Positions 62,314-64,000 of a DNA stretch of 64,000 nt are shown here, piece by piece. The stretch spans positions 1,736,001 through 1,800,000 of the forward strand of contig NZ_LT629737.1 in assembly GCF_900104765.1 (NCBI RefSeq). The letters run 5' to 3'. Numbering within the stretch: position 1 is the first letter of the stretch; each line of letters begins with the position of its first letter. The translations under genes and the position numbers were made by a program. Source of the stretch: Gillisia sp. Hel1_33_143. GTDB lineage: Bacteria; Bacteroidota; Bacteroidia; Flavobacteriales; Flavobacteriaceae. Under the pieces are notes generated by a model, which was not told where the DNA came from, ran no database searches, and worked only from the letters and a program-made list of their open reading frames with translations.

Positions 62314-62504
62314 TTTTAACAATTATTTGGGCATTTGGTCGAATACTTTTTATTACTAGACATGTTTCCCTTAGATTAGTCTTATGATTCTGATGCCCCC
62401 CAAGCTGCTTAAGAATCATCCTTTTTTAACATTCTGTTATTTTAGGTAGTCCCCATATTTTTTTGAATTGAGTTTTAATCAATTATAACTATAAACAATT
62501 AATT
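62314..62504 (+). repeat. Duplicated upstream region, copy B (before curlin gene 4)
   Basis: A 191-base leader co-linear with copy A at 60741-60930. The identical blocks are at 62314-62332 and 62391-62406, at the same distance from the ATG to within one base. Confidence 0.75.
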
Positions 62505-63632
62505 ATGAAAAAAATTATTTTAAGTTCAGCAGCTATCTTATTTGGAGCGGTTGCTTTTGCGCAAAGCAATCAAAGCACCGTAGATCAAGTAGGGTACTCT
62601 AATCAATCAGATGTTCAGCAAACAGGTAGTACTAATGGATCTGCTGTTCTTCAAACAGGTGGGCGTGATGGTGAGACCGCTAACCATGAAGCAACTGTAA
62701 TACAAAATGGGAATGCAAACTTATCTTCAGTAGATCAAAACAATGATGATAACATTGCAAACGTAAATCAATTAGGGGAATCTAATGATTCTGGAGTTTC
62801 ACAAGATGGTTCTTCTAACCTTGCTAATGTAGACCAAGATGGAATTGCTAATGGTAGTACAGTTACACAAGTAGGAGATGCAGGAGGGGCAGAACCAAAT
62901 AACGAAGCTAACGTAAACCAAATAGGATTTTTAAATACTGCTGTTGTTTCACAAACAGGAACATTGAACTTAGGGAATTTAACTCAGAATGGAGATTTTA
63001 ACTACGGTTCTATAGATCAATTAGGAGATGAAAATTCTGCAAACCTTCGTCAGTGGGGTAGTGATAATACAGGATTTCAAATTCAAGATGGTGCAGGTAA
63101 CTCAGCTGTAATGAATCAAGGTGAAGCATTAACAGGATGGGCTAGTTCTCAAGGAAGCTTAGCTCAACAAGAGCAATATGGTAATGACAACATGGTTACT
63201 GTTACCCAAAGAGGAAGCGGTCAATTCTCTTTACAGGCACAACAAGGTGATGATAATGAAATGAAAGCTTACCAAGGAAATGACGGTAACTTTAACAGAC
63301 AAGTACAACTTGGAAATGGTAACTACGCAAATACGCAACAATATTTTAGCTCTAACCAATCTCTACAAGAACAAGTAGGAAATGACAACTGGGCTACTAC
63401 AAGACAAACAGGAGCAGGAGCAGGTTTTAACTTCTCTACTGTATCTCAATTGGGAAATGCTAACTATGCTTTAACCTCACAAAATGGTTTAGAAAATGGT
63501 TCAGCTACAACTCAACTAGGAAATATGCATAATAGTGTTGTGAATCAAATGGGTAGCAACAACTCATCTGATGTACTGCAACAAACTGTAGCATCACCAG
63601 GAGGAGCATCAGGACCAGGACTTCCTCAATAA
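62505..63632 (+). CDS. Curlin-repeat protein 4 (Gln/Asn-rich)
   Basis: A 375-residue exported protein with signal peptide MKKIILSSAAILFGAVAFAQ and about 30 curlin units. They are the richest in Gln and Asn of the set (for example SLQEQVGND, SLQAQQGDD, NRQVQLGNG) and low in charge. It lacks the SQSN end of the other copies, closing instead in a Ser/Pro/Gly-rich tail (ASPGGASGPGLPQ), which could be a recognition or flexible end. It is transcribed from the duplicated leader. Confidence 0.87.
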   Translation: MKKIILSSAAILFGAVAFAQSNQSTVDQVGYSNQSDVQQTGSTNGSAVLQTGGRDGETANHEATVIQNGNANLSSVDQNNDDNIANVNQLGESNDSGVSQDGSSNLANVDQDGIANGSTVTQVGDAGGAEPNNEANVNQIGFLNTAVVSQTGTLNLGNLTQNGDFNYGSIDQLGDENSANLRQWGSDNTGFQIQDGAGNSAVMNQGEALTGWASSQGSLAQQEQYGNDNMVTVTQRGSGQFSLQAQQGDDNEMKAYQGNDGNFNRQVQLGNGNYANTQQYFSSNQSLQEQVGNDNWATTRQTGAGAGFNFSTVSQLGNANYALTSQNGLENGSATTQLGNMHNSVVNQMGSNNSSDVLQQTVASPGGASGPGLPQ

Positions 63633-63787
63633 AGATTAATTTTATAGTACTTCATATTCCCTCCCGTAGGCATGAAGACTATGAAACTGCAACTAAATAT
63701 TATTAAAATATTTATTTCATAACTTAAAATAATGGGTGGGCAATTTAAGATCCTGCCCTTTATTTTAATTTATTATTTAAGAATTAG

Positions 63788-63818
63788 GAAATGCTCGGGT
63801 ACGCCCGATTTCTGATTT
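63788..63818 (+). terminator. Possible terminator after curlin gene 4
   Basis: A stem-loop with core tcggg-tacg-cccga, extended by gaaat/atttc with a bulge and followed by a T-rich stretch. A weaker gggca/tgccc stem lies at 63738-63758. Confidence 0.45.
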
Positions 63819-63919
63819 TCTAAATAATTTCAAAATTTTTAGATAAAGCTCTATATGATTACTTCTTTATGAGTGTTTATTTTTAAAATTTATGTAATAT
63901 TGAATAACAGGTACTTACT

Positions 63920-64000
63920 ATGAAAAACTCAATCTACTTTTTAGTTTTTGGGATCTTTTTTTTATTGAATCCATTTACAAGCCATTCACAAAGTCAAACT
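63920..64000 (+). CDS. Start of an exported protein, cut by the window edge
   Basis: The ATG at 63920 opens 27 codons coding a typical signal peptide (MKNSIYFLVFGIFFLLNP then FTSHSQSQT, cleavage probably after SHSQ). The signal differs from those of the curlin proteins, so this is not another copy. From its place after four curlin genes it may be a secretion or assembly factor (CsgE, CsgF or CsgG type), but nothing in the visible part decides this. Confidence 0.6.
   Translation, partial: MKNSIYFLVFGIFFLLNPFTSHSQSQT

Noticed and set aside
1-64000. Anti-phage defence system, prophage or conjugative element
   Set aside because: No nuclease, toxin-antitoxin, restriction, retron, CBASS, integrase or phage structural gene was recognised anywhere in the window.

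Overview
The window is chromosomal DNA from a member of the Bacteroidota, most likely a marine-type Flavobacteriaceae. The signs are an AT-rich sequence, gliding genes gldB and gldC, glutamine synthetase type III, promoters of the Bacteroidota form TAnnTTTG, few Shine-Dalgarno sequences, a Rho with a long Asn/Arg-rich insert, DUF4293, DUF1599 and BT_3928-family genes, and many lipoproteins with an acidic stretch after the lipid cysteine. No phage, insertion sequence, CRISPR array or recognisable defence island is present.

Region 1 (0-25 kb) is mainly housekeeping: a queA fragment, rlmN with a polyprenyl synthase, dnaG, nadE-gldB-gldC, rho, truA with an ABC exporter, the diadenylate cyclase, folP, tpiA, prmA and clpS. 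Inside it are two ECF sigma loci. One (3.2-5.7 kb) has separate genes for sigma factor, single-span regulator and outer-membrane barrel. The other (10.8-12.7 kb, minus strand) fuses regulator and barrel in one 437-residue protein.

Region 2 (24.8-35 kb) opens with a HEIGH-type lipoprotein metalloprotease and tRNA-Arg(ACG), followed by a signalling block: a 1200-residue PAS-rich hybrid histidine kinase, a pseudo-receiver/Hpt protein, a one-domain response regulator, a membrane HEAT-like protein and a processive family 2 glycosyltransferase. The layout suggests a phosphorelay controlling polysaccharide synthesis through the HEAT-like protein. A LytTR regulator and a STAS-like protein with a structured leader follow.

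Region 3 (35-54 kb, mostly minus strand) holds a TolC-HlyD-ABC2 permease-hydrolase operon, secreted or lipid-anchored enzymes, a DoxX-OhrR/MarR-quinone reductase operon with a clear palindromic operator, an NhaC antiporter, an S9 peptidase, apt, a second HEIGH metalloprotease, a 50-residue conserved small protein and a BlaI/BlaR1-like pair whose sensor ends in duplicated TonB-plug-like modules.

Region 4 (54-64 kb) has glnN behind a GC-capped palindrome and then the most striking feature: four large curlin-repeat (CsgA/CsgB-like) proteins in tandem, each in its own transcription unit, plus the remnant of a fifth. They share a signal peptide and an 11-residue repeat but differ strongly in surface chemistry. 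One has alternating acidic and arginine-bearing repeats. Two of them also share a duplicated 190-bp upstream region. The window ends in the signal peptide of a further exported protein, possibly the start of curli secretion genes. With the polysaccharide block, this suggests a cell that builds a composite amyloid and polysaccharide matrix.
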